DNA of 5,992 nt from Actinomycetes bacterium. GTDB taxonomy: Bacteria; Actinomycetota; Actinomycetes; Actinomycetales; Cellulomonadaceae. Positions 5,430-5,992 of this stretch are shown in pieces. The notes beneath the pieces are model-generated. The model was not told the DNA's origin. It saw only the letters and a list, made by a program, of their open reading frames with translations, and did no database searches. The stretch spans positions 1-5,992 of the forward strand of contig JAEWCA010000472.1 in NCBI GenBank assembly GCA_023390875.1, written 5' to 3'. A program made the position numbers and the translations under genes. Position 1 is the first letter of the stretch. Each line of letters begins with the position of its first letter.

Positions 5430-5992
5430 ATGCGCTGGGAGACGTTCGGGGAGACGACCGTGTACGACAGCCCGTGGATGCGGGTCACGCTCGTCGACGT
5501 CGACGTGCCGGGGCACGGCCGGATCGACCACCACGTGCTGCGGATGCCGGCCGCGGCCGCGGGCGCCGTGGTGCACGACCCGGCCCGCGGCGTGCTGCTG
5601 CTGTGGCGGCACCGGTTCATCACCGACACGTGGGGCTGGGAGGTGCCGGCCGGCAGGGTCGAGCCGGGTGAGTCGGCCGTCGACGCGGCCGCTCGCGAGG
5701 TCCTGGAGGAGACGGGCTGGCGGCCCGGACCCCTGCGACCGCTGGTGAGCTACCACGCCGCGCAGGGCACGACCGACCTGACGTTCCACGCGTTCGTCGC
5801 GGACGGCGCCGCACGCGTGGCCGACCCCGTGGACTCGTCCGAGTCCGAACGGGTCGAGTGGGTGCCGCTCGACGAGGTGCGCCGGCTGCTCCGCGACGGC
5901 GCCGTCCGGGACGGCCTCACGCTGACCGCGCTGCTGCGCTTCGTGCTCGACGCGGACCCGCGGGCCCGGGGGGGGGGGGGGCGGCGGGCGGG
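5430..5992 (+). CDS. Nudix hydrolase, 3' end missing or corrupted
   Basis: Nudix enzymes cleave nucleoside diphosphates linked to another moiety (X), using Mg2+ bound by the Nudix box. The complete box G-x5-E-x7-REVLEETGW runs from Gly75 to Trp97, with Glu81, Arg89, Glu90, Glu93 and Glu94 all present. Before it lie a short beta-rich domain starting MRWETFGETTVYDSPWMRV and the strand VLLLWRHRF (55-63). After it come the usual strand and the end helix of the fold (ERVEWVPLDEVRRLL, about 140-154). The WEVPAGRVEPGE form is like ADP-ribose pyrophosphatases, but the loop after the box (SYHAAQGTTDLTF) lacks their typical pattern, so the substrate is unassigned. The ATG at 5430 is the first start in the 57-base divergent gap to ribF, and it may be leaderless. 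The fold appears complete by about residue 176. After that the frame enters a G tract (Gly codons, then RRA) and has no stop, so the last 8-10 residues are doubtful. Confidence 0.88.
   Translation, partial: MRWETFGETTVYDSPWMRVTLVDVDVPGHGRIDHHVLRMPAAAAGAVVHDPARGVLLLWRHRFITDTWGWEVPAGRVEPGESAVDAAAREVLEETGWRPGPLRPLVSYHAAQGTTDLTFHAFVADGAARVADPVDSSESERVEWVPLDEVRRLLRDGAVRDGLTLTALLRFVLDADPRARGGGGRRA
5968..5981. repeat. 14-base poly-G run at the window end
   Basis: Fourteen consecutive G residues occur 11 bases from the right edge, followed by GC-only sequence. It lies at the C-terminal end of the Nudix frame. A run this long is rare even in GC-rich coding DNA. At a sequence end it is more likely a read or assembly artefact than a biological tract. 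Confidence 0.8.

Noticed and set aside
4395..5748. Plus-strand open frames of 341 and 400 codons antisense to ribF
   Set aside because: Compositionally they are GC-rich shadows with no domain, opposite a clear ribF. The longer one also runs out of frame through the Nudix gene.
5373..5789. N-terminal extension of RibF to 498 residues
   Set aside because: The extension is antisense to the Nudix gene and resembles no RibF sequence. The family N-terminus begins at about the GTG at 5372.
1..5992. CRISPR array, transposon ends, tRNA or a novel defence system
   Set aside because: No spaced direct repeats, terminal inverted repeats, cloverleaf or unfamiliar gene cluster was seen. The window is a housekeeping block.

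Overview
The window is very GC-rich, with G or C at almost every third codon position, frequent GTG starts and actinobacterial protein signatures. I read it as chromosomal DNA from an actinobacterium, most likely the order Micrococcales. A Cellulomonas-like organism is my best guess, from overall protein style only. It is mainly a conserved housekeeping block rather than an accessory island. I see no mobile element, CRISPR array, tRNA or rRNA.

Layout, left to right. A plus-strand gene enters from the left edge and ends at 156; only the C-terminus of a probable membrane protein is visible. It converges with, and overlaps by 33 bases, an M16 zinc peptidase (124-1470, minus). Then, all on the minus strand, come polynucleotide phosphorylase pnp (1472-3706), a structured 224-base intergenic leader (3707-3930), rpsO for ribosomal protein S15 (3931-4200), a 92-base leader (4201-4292) and ribF, the bifunctional riboflavin kinase/FAD synthetase (4293-5372). 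A 57-base divergent spacer follows, then a plus-strand Nudix hydrolase (5430 to the right edge). That gene runs into a 14-base G tract and has no stop in the window.

Transcription of the block reads ribF -> rpsO -> pnp -> M16 peptidase. From memory, this is the gene order of M. tuberculosis (ribF, rpsO, lppU, gpsI/pnp, pepR) without lppU. pnp and the peptidase are almost fused (TGA-C-GTG), so they are probably translationally coupled. ribF and rpsO are close, but rpsO may have its own extended -10 element at the ribF stop codon. Between rpsO and pnp lie four predicted stem-loops, a plausible site for RNase III processing and PNPase autocontrol. ribF and the Nudix gene may each be leaderless, since each has a -10-like hexamer six bases before its start codon and no Shine-Dalgarno.

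I did not find a new multi-gene system. The most notable observation is in pnp: the second catalytic core reads GDMAFK where the family has GDMDFK. Alanine 521 therefore replaces the aspartate equivalent to E. coli Asp492, a metal ligand of the active site. This is either a base error or a real and unusual active-site change.
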